64,000 nt of DNA from Athene noctua (lineage: Eukaryota > Chordata > Aves > Strigiformes > Strigidae): assembly GCF_965140245.1 (NCBI RefSeq), contig NC_134051.1, forward strand, positions 7,090,201 through 7,154,200, in the 5' to 3' direction. A program made the translations under genes and the position numbers. A model generated the notes under the pieces. That model ran no database searches, had not been told where the DNA came from, and saw only the letters and a program-made list of their open reading frames with translations. Of this stretch, positions 14,486 to 26,500 are shown piece after piece; within the stretch, counting starts at the first letter, position 1, and each line of letters begins with the position of its first letter.

Positions 14486-16687
14486 CTTGACTGGTGTTGA
14501 TGGATCATTTTTTCCTTTGCTGCTTTTTGACAGTTGCACCATGCTCTGATCTAGACTTGCCAGGCTGTACAGGTTGGCTATCTGACACTGGTGCTGTGGG
14601 CTGGCTCATGGCGATAGAGCAGGGCTGAGCTGAGCCTGCCAGCCCTGTGGGTCTCCACAGCTGCCCTCTGGGCTGGAGCTTTCCAGATAGTGCCAGTGTG
14701 GGTGAGAGGGAGCTGTTGGAGGAGCTGGGCTTAGTGGGGATCCAACTGCACCTTCTGAAATGCTGCCGTAGCGCTGCGGCACCACCAGTTTCAGCTTGAT
14801 GGAAGCAAGCGGGGGGTGGTGGTGGTGCCGGTGCCATGAACATGCCAAAGCAGCTGCCTGCTCGTTTGCCAAGGCTCCTTTGGCTAGTCTGCAGCCCTTG
14901 CTAGCCCATGGGCCGCTGTCCCCTCTTCTCCCTGCACCAGATACCTGAGCTTGTCTGTCCTGCTCTGCGCTTGCCTGGGGAGGGAGGCCCGGCTTTGTGC
15001 TTGCTGGGAGACTCATGCTCTCTGGCAAACTGCTGCTGGCTGGGTGGAGCAGCCTTTAGGTGAAAGCTGGAGAAAATCTCGTGAAGTAGAAAAAATTGAC
15101 TAGAAAGTGAGGCCAGTGGGCTGTTACACACGGCTGGGCAGGGGTGGGGCTGGGATAAGGGTGTGGGGAGGGAGAAAGCTCTTGCAGGGTGGGTGACACC
15201 TACAGCTCCAGGACTTGGTGTGGGCAGTGCAGATACCTGCCTGCAGCCCAGCCCCTGCCAGGAAGGAGATTTGCACAGCTGCTTGGTTCTGTCCCCACCC
15301 TCTGGGCTTCTGGACCTTCTGTGAAGCTTCAGCCTTGTTTGATGGATCAAATTCCCCAGTTTCACGAGGAGCAGCCACCGTGGGGACCCTCCCAAATCCG
15401 TGCTGGCAGCTGGGACCCTGTTGTGCACAGCAAAGCCTCTGAGCCCCAGGAGTGGGAGCTGCCGCGGAAGGAAGGAGACAGGACCAAGGCTGCCAGGTCA
15501 GGGCGCAGGAAGAGCAAAGCCGGGTGACGCTGTGAGTTGCCAACTCCAGCAAACCGCTCCTTGGAGCCTTGCTCACAGGCTTGCCGGCTTCCTCAGGCTC
15601 CTCCAAGCTGCCTGTCTTTGAAGAGCTAATGGCTGTGATTGTGTCATGCTCACAGCAGATGAAAGGCAGGGAACAGGCTCCTTCGCTCTTTAATCCTCTG
15701 CCTGGCCTCATCCTGTTCCAGCATCGTGGTGCATTCAGGGTGGACCTGCCGGTTTCTGCCATTCATCTCCCCATCCTCCCTCCTGGCTGTCCCGGGTGCA
15801 GTAGGAGCCTGGCAGGGCTGTAGGTGCAGACACTGGGTTGGGCAGATGAGTTACTGGAAGCACCAGTTCGCAGCAGGACAGGTGAAACAGGTTGGAGCAA
15901 GGCCCAAATTGGGCTTATAACCTGAGGTCTTGGGGAAACGGGGTGAGGAGGAGGCAGTGGCAGTGGGAGCTGGTGGGAGTGGGCCAGGAAGAAGGCCAGG
16001 AGGCCAGAAGAGATGATAGCAATAGGGAAATAAATGGGGCACCTTTCTTCAGCCCTCCCTGCAATGGTCACTGATCACTGCAAAAATGTGTTGAGACATG
16101 AGGAACAGAAGAGGTGGTGGTGGTGGTGAGGGAGAAACCACAGAGCAGCAAACGCCGGGGCCAAGAGCAGCTCAGAGGGGGAGAGGTGCAGGCACAAGGA
16201 GAGTGTCAGCGGCGGGGATGGTGCAGAGCTGCTGGGTGCAGGGGCCAGGATGATTTTCATGCTCCAGAGTGCAGCAGGTGAGGCTTTCTGTTAGCTAACA
16301 CTTTGCAGGCTGGGTCTTTTTTTCTCCTTTCTTCCTATTTCACTTGCTGTTCCAGGCAAACAGCCCCCCCCCCCAATAAAATGAGGCTGAGCCTTTCACA
16401 GCCCTTCCTGATGCCTCTGCGGTGCAAGGCTGTGGCGTGCACAGCTATCCTGCAGGCTGCTCCAGCAAAGCTCAGTTTATTCCTCCTCTGGGCCATTACA
16501 TGCTGGAGAAAAGAATGTGGTGCCGGGCAGGGAAGCCTGTGAGCATTACTCACTGCTCCCAACTCCAGCGAGCAGGGGGGAGCCCAGGGTGGTTTCCTCT
16601 CAAGAACGCCAGGCGCTGGAAGAAGGGGGATTGTTTTTTAACCACGGTTTCTCCATCACGGTGCTTTGGAGAGCTCCGTGCGCCCCG

Positions 16688-16720
16688 CACCATTTCACAG
16701 AGGTGGGGAAATGCTGAGGG
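16688..16720 (-). mobile_element. Possible MIR-like SINE relic
   Basis: CCATTTCACAGAGGTGGGGA followed by AATGCTGAGG parallels the reverse-complement MIR core (CCATTTTACAGATGAGGAAA, then CTGAGG). It is a short match of about 30 bases with several mismatches, so chance is possible. Confidence 0.35.
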
Positions 16721-17892
16721 GGGCCCCTCAGAGGAAGGGCAGTAGGGGAGTTGGTTTAGTCATGTGCTGGCTCTTGAAGCCACCAGCCATGGGCAAGACT
16801 CAAAGGAGAAGATGTGTAGGGAATATTCAGTCCCCTGCCTACCTCCTCCTCCTCCTCTCCAGCACACAAATAGCCAGGGGTTGTGGGGAGACCAGGAGAT
16901 TTAAAAGGACCACCCATGGGCCAGGCTGAGTGCATCCTCCTGTCTGGCTCAGTGGTGGTGGCGTCCCAAGATCATCCAGGCTGCAGAGACTGCGCGGCTC
17001 AGCTTTTTGCAAGCCACCCAGCCCTTTCTCACCTCCCCTTAGCTGCCTGGGGGGAGCTGGCTCAGCTCAAAGGAGCTGAACAAACACGTTTTACACCCTT
17101 TCTTTCCCCAGAGCTCCCAACTTTCTCTCCTGCTGGAGACAGTCACTGGCACTTCACCTGCAATTAGCTGGTGACCTGGAAAGTCACCTCACTGAGCCGC
17201 TTATGGAATCAAGCCACCGCCAGGAATTAGTGATGTCCTTGGCAGAGGAGTCGGCTGTGACTCTTGGGATTTAGCCCTGAAGGGCCTCATTGTCTCTCAG
17301 CCCTGTCAGCGAGTGTTGACCAGAAACGGTCCCTGGCTGGGGGGCCCCTGTTCTCTCCTTTGCGAGTGTGTACTGCTTCAGGAGAGGTGCCAGCTGGCTG
17401 CAAGCAAAAGTCCCAGGAAATCCCAGAGCGTTCAAACAAAAGTGGCCTCCTCACAGAAGTCCCCTCTGAGGGTGCAGAGCATCGCCTTCAGAAAATGGGA
17501 CTTCTGGGGTATCAGATCAGGGATGGGACTGTGGGTATCAGCTGGGCTTGGGGCAGGAGGAGTCCTGGTCTTTGAAGCTGGTCTTTGCGGAGGGATTGCT
17601 GACCTGGAGCCTGCCCTGACTTGTATTATATCCATCTGTAATCTACTTTAGCAGGCCTTACAGTATTAAACCGTATCAAGTATTGAAAATCACTTACAGC
17701 GGCGGAGCTAGCAGTTCACCCAAGCATACCAAGGGTTTTGGCCACTGTAGTCCAGCTGGGGTTTAGTCATGCTGACAAAAAGATGAGATGTCCAGACTGT
17801 ATCAGTTTTAAGAAGAAACAGAGGAGAGAAATGAAGCAAGACTTTCCAGAGGGAAAAATATAAAATCCGCAGAACAGTCTGGCCTTGAACAG

Positions 17893-17930
17893 TTAAGATA
17901 TTTTGTCCTATACAGAACAAAATATCTTGA
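17893..17930. repeat. Short perfect inverted repeat (stem-loop)
   Basis: AAGATATTTTGT at 17895-17906 and ACAAAATATCTT at 17917-17928 are exact reverse complements with a 10-base loop. A G-T wobble and one further pair extend the stem outward. It is AT-rich and does not look like a tRNA or known RNA. It could be a remnant of a small DNA transposon or chance. Confidence 0.6.
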
Positions 17931-19854
17931 TACAAGCATTAATTTGCTTGCCCTTCCGGACTGGGACAGCATGGTATATGTCTGCCTTCTTTGGACTAAG
18001 AAAACCGTGTATTAGTCATAAGATGAACAAAGTCTGCCTTGAGATGGCCCAGCCCTGAACTGAACCCATCTTCACAGAAGGCTCCCAAGTGCCCACATTG
18101 GTAAGAGCATTCCTGAACAAAGCACACCAGGGAGGGTTTCTCCTCTCACTGGCTGGCCACCTCGCAGCAACCATCAAGAGAAATGGCAGAGCTTGGTGCA
18201 GGTGTTCCTTTCCTTCCTCCTTTACCACCCACCTGATGGCCTGCTGCTGCCTTGTGTTCAGCCTCCATGTTTTATCTACATAGCCACATTGCTCACTGCT
18301 CATTATTTGGTGGATTATGAGTCCCAGTGCAGCTCTACGAACTGCTGCGAGTCTGGTTTCTCCTCGGGAGGTTCTTTTATACCTATCTCTGTTCCCAATT
18401 CTTATTCAGGGTTGTCAACTGCTGTCTGGTCCATGTATGCCCCAGGGCTGGAGGGAACCTTTGGCTAGTCCTAATACAGGCTGCTCCAGCTGATCTAGCA
18501 CTCTGGGCAGGACTTTTACTCTGCTTATGGGCCTTGCTCATGATTTTATTTACTATTTGCCTTGGAAATGCAGGTCTCCTCCACCTCTCTGCTTTCCCTG
18601 ATGACTGCAAATATGTCAGGTTGGTATTTTTCCCAGATGTCAAACAAGTCGGTCTTGACTGAAGGGCCTCCAGATTTGTCATTACCTTCTATTTAAGTAA
18701 AACACATGACAAACAAAGCAGGTTCTCTTACCGAGGCTCTCCCTCATCTAAGGGCTAAGAAGGGTTTTCCTCTTCAATTCCAGAGCCTTCTCACAGGCCT
18801 AGAAGCAAAACAGGTAATCAAGACATGAGGTACTTGCTATTTCCAAGAGAAACCCCCAATCTACCCCTAATCTAATTCATGGCCTTAAATGGCAACAATT
18901 AAGCAGGAGTAAAGCAGCAACCCATTCATCTTCCTTTGTGGGTCATCTTTAAAACATATTTTCTATGAACAAAATTCCCAAAGCACACACATAACTGGAA
19001 ATTCCAGCACTCGGGTCCTGTCTGTACTTGAGATTTGGGATGTGGAGCTAATAGTAACAGTGCTGAGCCAGCTGCTCCCCTTGGACGTCGCTGTGTGCAA
19101 TGGCCGTGCTCACAGCAGCCCTGGATGACTTCTGCACAGCCCTCTGTGCATCAGCGAAGTGAAGGATTGTATCTCACACCCGCAGCCAAAGTTAGAATAG
19201 CTTGGTTAGAGCCCAGATTGATGATCGTTCCATACATGAGCAGTGAACCTGAAGCTGACAAGTTTATCCTTACGGTTTTCCTGGGGGGAAGGGGGTGGTA
19301 TCTGCAGCCCAACCCAGCCCGTGCTCACAAGTGTCCTGTCTTTCACGCCCTGGCTGCTTCTAACCCACAGTGTGAACCGGGAAAGGGTCGTTCTCCCAAA
19401 TGCTCCGCTGCCTCCCTTGCAAAACCAGGGAGTTAGTGCAGCGATTGCCCCTGGGGCTGAACAGCAGCCCTATGGGGTGTCCCACCAAACCGGTGGGGCT
19501 CCCTTTGCTCCCTGCTCACCCGCTGAGTCACTCCTGTGCCCCGCGGCTCCTTGCAGGGCGGATTTACATTTTTGGAGCCAACTCAGAGCTTTATGGGGTG
19601 CGGGCCCGGCGTGAGTCAGCTGTTGGGGTGGCAGAAGGCCCGTGGCTGGGAGCTGCTGAGGGTGGAGGAGGCTAAGTGGCCGCTCGCCTGGCTCCTGCCG
19701 TCCCCGACGCCTCAGCACTGGTGGCCTTGGGGCAGAGGTGAGGGAGCCAGGCTGCTGCCCGTATAACAGTTTGGATTTCGCCTCCACAGAGAGTTGCCGC
19801 CCTCAAAATGAGGGCGTCCCCAGACACACTCGCCCTGTGAGGGGACAGCACGAC

Positions 19855-20530
19855 TGAGGCGAGCGCCCCAGCAGAGACCCGCCACTCCCATCATGGCGGC
19901 GCCGCCGCTCTCAAGATGGCGCCGAGCCACGGCCGGCACCGCCCTTCCCTCCCGCCGCACGCCGGGACACGCTCAAGATGGCGGCGCGGGGCGGCCGAGG
20001 GAGCGGCGGGGGAGTGGCGAGCCGCGGAAGCCGGGTCATGGCAGCGCCGGAAGAACCGTGCGGCGGCCGGGCCGGCGGGGAGCCAGGCCGGGACGCGGCC
20101 GGTTTGAGCGGTGCCCGGGGGAGGCGGCGGCGGCGGGACCGCGCGGCCGCCGCCATGTTCCGCTGTGGAGAGGTGAGCCGGGGCGGGGAGGCGGGGGCTC
20201 CTCTCGCCCTCCGCCCCCTCCTCCCCCGCTCCGCCCCGGCCCCTCTGAGGGCCGTTAACCGGGGCTGTAGCGAGGCTCCGCCGCCATCTGCCAGCGCTGC
20301 GGCTGGGGGGAGCCGGGGCCCCTCGAGGATGGGGGCGAGGCGAGAGGGGCTGGAGCCGGCCCCGGGGGCGGTGAGGGGGCTCATGGCGGCGGTGGGGCCG
20401 GGACGTGCTGGCGGCCCCTCTCCTCGCGGGGCTCGGCCCGGGCTGCCCGGCGGCGTGGGGAGGTCCCGGGGAGCCGGTTCCCGAGGCGGGCCTGCCGCCG
20501 TCTAACGGGGCTGGGTACGGGCGTCGGAAT
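19855..20530 (+). promoter_or_regulatory. FBXL18 CpG-island promoter with clustered YY1-type motifs
   Basis: This GC-rich island surrounds the first FBXL18 exon. There is no TATA box. YY1-type cores are ATGGCGGC at 19893-19900, AAGATGGCGCC at 19913-19923, AAGATGGCGGC at 19975-19985 and, reversed, GCCGCCATGTT at 20149-20159. In mammalian TATA-less promoters AAGATGGCGGC typically sits just downstream of the start site, so transcription probably begins between about 19870 and 19975. The exact start cannot be fixed by eye. Confidence 0.7.
20155..20172 (+). CDS. FBXL18: FBXL18 coding exon 1 (residues 1-6)
   Basis: The six codons MFRCGE end before donor GTGAGC. The context GCCGCCATGT has a purine at -3 but T at +4. 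The frame stays open upstream to ATGs at 20038 and 19978, so the protein could begin up to 59 residues earlier in a low-complexity Ala/Gly/Arg-rich sequence. Intron 1 (20173-21404) is GC-rich at first, then AT-rich, with no other feature seen. Confidence 0.7.
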
Positions 20531-23500
20531 CGCCCTCTGCGGTGCCTCTGTGGGGGCTTTACAGAGGCTGTGATGTGGGGGCAGCGTTCCCCTTCCCTTT
20601 AGGGGGTGCCATGGCATTAATGTCAACTTGAGCTTTATTATAGATGGTGCTAAAGTCCCGGCCGTCGCCCGAAATCGCCATCATCGCGGTGGGTTGCACT
20701 GGGGGCCATGTCATGTCCCTGTGCCGTGCAAGGCTGTGTGCACCTTGTCGCCTTCTTGCCAAGTGTCCTTGGTGGGTTTGGGGTGCGATTGTGGGGTGCC
20801 TTTTGTCACCTCAGTGTTGAAGGAAGGGAGCTTGGGGTGGACAAACAAAGGGGTTCTCATGTCCCCATTTGGAGCCCAGCTGTCAGTCCTGTGGTTTTGT
20901 ATGGTTAAGGTGTAAGCATGTTGCAGAAGAGCTAGGGGTGATCTGATGCTGGACTGCAGTTTTGTTTGTGCATATACATCTCTCTATATGTGAGGTTATA
21001 TAACTCTTATGGTTATTGAAATGCATGGCGCTTAGAGGAAAGATGTAGAAAGAGACTGCTGAGTTATATTTAGAAAGAATCAGAGGCAGTCACTTTTCCG
21101 ATTGCAAAGTAAGTGGCAAAAGTGGAATAAATCTAAGTGTTTTTTCCCTGCATTCTAAAGTAGCCAACAGTGAAAGAGCGAGTGATGGTACTGTGGCTTT
21201 GTGTGAAGTTTTGCGCTACCTCCATATTGTCTTCTAAGGGAAAGCTTTGATTTCTTCATGCGGATGTAAGTACTTCAGGATTCAAGTGTTTCTGGTTTGA
21301 CTTTATAAATCCTTATGAGACTTAAGGTGTCTGTTTTCTCGCAAGATTTGCTGAAGTTTCTGACCTAGTAGCTTTTTGTTTTTTCTTTTTCTGTTTTCCC
21401 CTAGGAGATCGTAAGTGGGGAGAGCGAGGAGGAAAGTAATGGCATCAACTTGATGGAGTTCTCAGATGAGATCCTTTTGCACATCCTCAGCTATGTCCCT
21501 TGCACAGACCTTGTCCTGAATGTTAGGAGAACCTGCAGGAAACTTGCAACACTTTGCCTTGACAAGAGCCTAACCCATACAGTTTTACTTCAGAAAGACT
21601 ATAAGGTGGGGAGAGTAGCTTGTTTCTGTTAGCTATGAAGACAAATCTGACTTCTGAAAAAATGCCAAGAAGTAGGACTTTCCAATGTGTTTGCATAAAT
21701 GAAGTGCTCTTGAACTCTGATATCAAATAAACAATAAACTGTTTTACAAAAGCATTTGTTTTCCAGAATGCTTTGTTAGAACAGCTCTGTGCTCCCTTAG
21801 TTATATAAGATACTGTCAGTGAAAACTATATTCTTTGTGTTTCTTGAAGCTAAAATGAAAGTAAACGTGACTTTCCATTTGTAGCAGTGGTTGTGTAAAG
21901 TTATTTGCTCAAAATACATTTCCCGTGTTGTGCAAAAAAAGTCTTGTGCATATTGCTGTCAGGCATGCAGTCAGCTAAGCCAGAAATTGTATATATGTTA
22001 TAACAAAAATAAAGTTTGGGAATGAAGGGTGATACATTTTATGAGGACTGTATCACCAAGTGCAGGCAAGGGGAAGCCTCTCTTGCTCATTTCCAAAAGA
22101 GGAAACTGGATGAAGGAGAATGGGAACGTTCTCCTTTCAGTTTGAGTTTCCATAGATAGCTAGTTCTGCTGAAATAGCTTTGCTGTTAGAAAATGGAGAT
22201 GGTCCTCCATTCCACTCTCAGTTGCTGAACAGACTTAAGACACAGGACTGCACAGACTAAGAAGCTAAAGGACTCTTTAAGACTGTTGGACTCTTAAAGC
22301 ATGGCAGACTGAGCCAGCTACCAGCAGTATAATAATTCTTAGACTGTGCTGGCATCCTCAGACATTTGGATAAGCGATGTAATCTATGTGCTAAGCACTC
22401 ATCCCCATCTTCAGATGAGGAACTGAGTCAGTACACACCATTGCCATATATCTCATTGAGTCTGATTTTGTTTGAGTACAGGTAAACAAAGACAAAGTGA
22501 AGCAACTCATGAGGGATATCGGAAAAGAGATTTACCAGCTGAACATGGCTGGGTGCTATTGGCTGCCCAGCTCCACTATTGATCATGTAACACGATGCAA
22601 GAACCTGGTAAAACTGAACCTGTCTGGGTGCCACGTCACCTCCCTCCGTCTCTCAAAGATGCTATCCACACTTCAGCACCTGCGCTCCCTGGCAATAGAC
22701 GTAAATCCAGGTTTTGATGCCAGTCAGCTAAGCAGCGAGTGTAAAGCCACGCTTAGCCGTGTCTCGGAATTGAAGCAAACCCTTTACACGCCGTCGTATG
22801 GTGTCGTTCCGTGCTGCACTAGCCTTGAGAAACTGCTGCTTTATTTTGAGATCCTTGATCGCTCGCGAGAAGGTTTTATGCTCTCTGGGCAGCTAATGGT
22901 AGGTGAGAGCAATGTGCCCCACTACCAGAATCTCCGCGTCTTCTATGCCAGGCTGGCTCCTGGCTATGTTAATCAGGAGGTGGTGAGGCTGTACTTGGCA
23001 GTGCTGAGCGATCGGACACCTGAGAACCTTCACGCTTTCCTTATTTCTGCCCCCGGTAGCTTTGCAGAGACAGGAGCCACTAAAAACCTCCTGGACTCTA
23101 TGGCTCGAAATGTACGTCTGGATGCTTTACAATTGCCCAAAGCTTGGATTAATGGCTCTGGGCTCCTGCAACACTTGAAGTTCAACAACCCTTTCTACTT
23201 CAGCTTTAGCCGATGCACCTTATCTGGTGGTCACCTGATCCAGAGGGTTATTAATGGTGGGAAGGATCTTAAAAGCTTGACCAGTCTGAATCTCAGTGGC
23301 TGCGTTCACTGTCTGGCTCCGGAGTCCTTGTTTCGAAAAGCAGAAGATGACATTGACAGTAGCATTCTGGAAAGCCTGGTCGTGTCTTGCTGCAACCTGA
23401 GACACCTCAACCTCTCTGCAGCTCACCATCACAGCTCAGAAAGCATAGGGAATCACTTGTGCCAGCTTCTGTCCAGGTTAAAGCACCTGCTCTCGTTAGC

Positions 23501-26500
23501 GCTACCGGTGTGCTCCATCACAGACGTTGCTGCAAATGTGGAAAAGCCTCCCTCGGCATCTAATTTGGTGCCCCAAACATTTGGAAGGAAAGTTCGTATT
23601 GGGATACAGACATATCCAAGGAACTTATCAGACCTGGTAAATCAGAAGATAGACTCTTCAGTGTTCTGGGCTCTGATGAGAAGCCTCCGATTTTTGGAAA
23701 CCTTGGAAATAATTGGGTCCAGTTTTTCCTCTGCCATGCCCCGCAACGAGCCAGCAATTCGGAACTCGTTGCCTCCTTGTGTCCGGGCACAAAGCGTGGG
23801 GGATTCAGAGGTGGCTGCCATTAGCCAGTTGACTTATTTGCAGAGCCTCACCTTAGCACAACTGCCAAATATTATTACTGGCTCTGGGCTTATTAACATT
23901 GGATTGGAGTGCCAGCATTTGCGGACTCTTTCGTTGGCCAACCTGGGCATGATGGGGAAAGTGGCCTATATGTCTGCTCTCATGGACATGCTGAAACACT
24001 GCAAGTGTTTGAGAGATCTCAGGTGAGGGCCTGCTGTTGAACATCTCCATTTTGTTTGTGGATCTCCAGAAATGTAGTGCATGGTTTGTTTTGGCTAGTG
24101 TTAAATCTGCAAGTGTTTCTGTTCTGGTCAAAAGTTGCTGCAATGTCTTGAACACTGGGTATTTTCCTTCCTGACTTGTGGAGAACAGGGAGGCATCACA
24201 TGCTGTCCTTGAGGGCTCAGGATATGCCCTTTAACCAGTTTTTAAGAGCAAAAAGTCTCTATGCTGCAACTGCCTTCCTTTTAGATAAGGAAGAGTGGAT
24301 GCTGCATATTTGGGAGCTAGCAGCCTGTCAGGGCTAGGTTAACTACTACATGCCTTTGCTGACTTTTTGGCTTTGTGTACATGTACTTGTCTAAAATTTC
24401 CAGGAAGGAAGAGATAATGTAGAGTTCTAGATGACTAGATAATATAGAGTTTTCCTCAGGTTTCCAGTTAGATATTTTTCTGCCTTTGGTTTGTATTAAA
24501 ATCTTGCCCTACTTTTTGGTTTCTTTTTCTTTTCTTGATAGTATATTGAAAGCATTCCAAATTTAGAGTTTGTCCTGTGATGTTCCTTTCTTGGTAGGAT
24601 CCTTCAGATCTTTTTAGATCCTTTTTAGATATTCAGATCCTTTAGGATCTGATCCTAAAGGGTGCATAAAGTTGCTTCACAGTAGCCAAAATGTGCTTAT
24701 GAAAGCAAAGGGCACAAACTGTAACTGTTTCCTTGCACCAGTCTATATGAACATAAATGTTATTACTCGAGAAAGATGCTTTATTTTCCTTTTTTTTTTT
24801 TTTCCTCCCTAGATCAGCTTCTGTTGGTGAAACTACTAGACCTGTCAGTTCCATTGGCGTCCTCTGTTCACAAAATGGGTCTAAAATGCCAAACAGTAGT
24901 AACAGCAAGGTCACTCCTGTGATCATAAAGGCAGTTAGTGCTGCTAAAACTATTGCTTATCAGCTGAGACTGCTGTTTGTGTGCATGTTCCTGATCCATT
25001 GCAATAGTGAAGGAAGCCAGGGTGGCTAAAATAGCACAGGAGGGTTTTAATTTTCTACCACTCTCCATTATAACTGACAAGGGGTGTGTTGGTCTCTCAT
25101 CCAAGGCATGACAGCTGTTGGAAATTCAGTTGCTTAATGGCTTGGCTCATGTGAATCTATCTTTAACCTTCAGGAGACTAAATAGCTGTGGAAGAACTAA
25201 GATCTGGGGAAGGAGGTTTGGGTGTGCAATGGTGCTTCACTCGGTCTAGGCCCTGTAGTTTCCAGAGAGTTTGAAATGGAGGCCAAGAGCAATAAAGATG
25301 GGAGGCAGCGTAGAGCCTTGAATAAAGGACGAACAAGGGTGTTGCCTTGTAACAGCCAGGAGTTTCAATGTAAGCTGCCATTGTTCTTTCCTGAGTAGAG
25401 TCTGAGGTTTTATATAGGTTTAAGAGGATTTTAATGTTTAGCATTTCCTCCTGATAGTGTAGTTTCCTTTTCATTTGACTAATGCTCTGCTGCTTCTACC
25501 CTTTTTTTACCTCCCCTTTTTCCAGCCTGAGAAACTCGTTTAAGGGGATATTCCAAAGCAACATTGTCATCTAGCGAGTGAAAGGCAGTATTGCAAGTGT
25601 GGCTATCGTGTCACAGAGAAGCTGGCTGAGGTTGTGGGAGACTTCTGTGCTTTTTGTCCTAAATTGACAGTGGACCAATAATGCTGTTGAAAAACTGAAG
25701 AGGCTTCCCATGTCTTTAACATTAGTCTTAAGCTATTACCCAAATTGCTTGTGGGCTGTGAGGATCTCTTCGGGCAGTGCTACCTGAACAGCAGTCATAG
25801 GCTGAGACTCAAAACCAGAATTTATCAATTAACAGGATTAAATTGCTGAGAAACCCCCATGTACTACAAAAGCCTATGCAGAGATTATCCAGATCAGATT
25901 GGGACTGTCAGTTTGTTATCACCTAATGGATTAACCTTGGAGCTCTTGGCCTTGCTGACCCAATGACTGGGATTCCCAAGTCCTCTGAGGCCCTGTAGTA
26001 AATCTGTACCATGCACATGTACTCTCCTGCTTCTTGCAGACTGGTCTCTGTGAAGGTGTCATCCATTATGCTACTAGTTAAAACACAGACCCCTTGCTGA
26101 GCAGGTATGGCCTCACTGTGTCATGTCCTGCTCTGGGCTGTGACATAAGATTGTGGATAACCACGACAGGGGATCCTGTCGCTCTTCTCTGGGCCAAGCA
26201 TTTAAGATAAAGGTTGGATTGATGATGGTTATTCTTCCTGTGGGAGAGCAGTAGCTTTGATCCTTTGCCATCCTCTGACTGGGGAGGGCTGGCTGTGGTC
26301 ACTCTGTTGGCTCAGAGGCCCAAGTTCTGCATCATTTTGAATTTTTCATGCCTGCTTCTCTCTAGGCAGTAAACTGAAGATAACCAGTTTGATGAGTGTT
26401 TGGTGCACTGGAGCAGTAAGTCCCTAAATGCACATCAGCTGCTCGGTGGATGTCAGGTACCAAAAGCCAGGCTGTGCTTGTTTTAAGACCAGAATGGATC

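Larger units (their letters stand above)
14486..19854. other. ACTB-FBXL18 intergenic region, no gene recognised
   Basis: This 5.4-kb spacer has no open frame resembling a known protein. It contains a possible MIR relic at about 16690-16720, C/T-rich stretches, and a perfect 12-base stem-loop near 17.9 kb. An AATAAA at 16375-16380 after a C run has no upstream gene body to serve. The segment 17.7-19.0 kb is more AT-rich than its surroundings. Confidence 0.6.
21606..22481 (+). other. FBXL18 intron 2
   Basis: This 876-base AT-rich intron contains paired AATAAA motifs near its 5' end, a third at 22008-22013, and a MIR-like relic close to the acceptor. No RNA gene was seen. Confidence 0.8.

Noticed and set aside
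16375..16380. AATAAA as an alternative ACTB or other gene 3' end
   Set aside because: It is 1.9 kb past the well-formed ACTB poly(A) site, follows a C run, and has no upstream gene body needing it.
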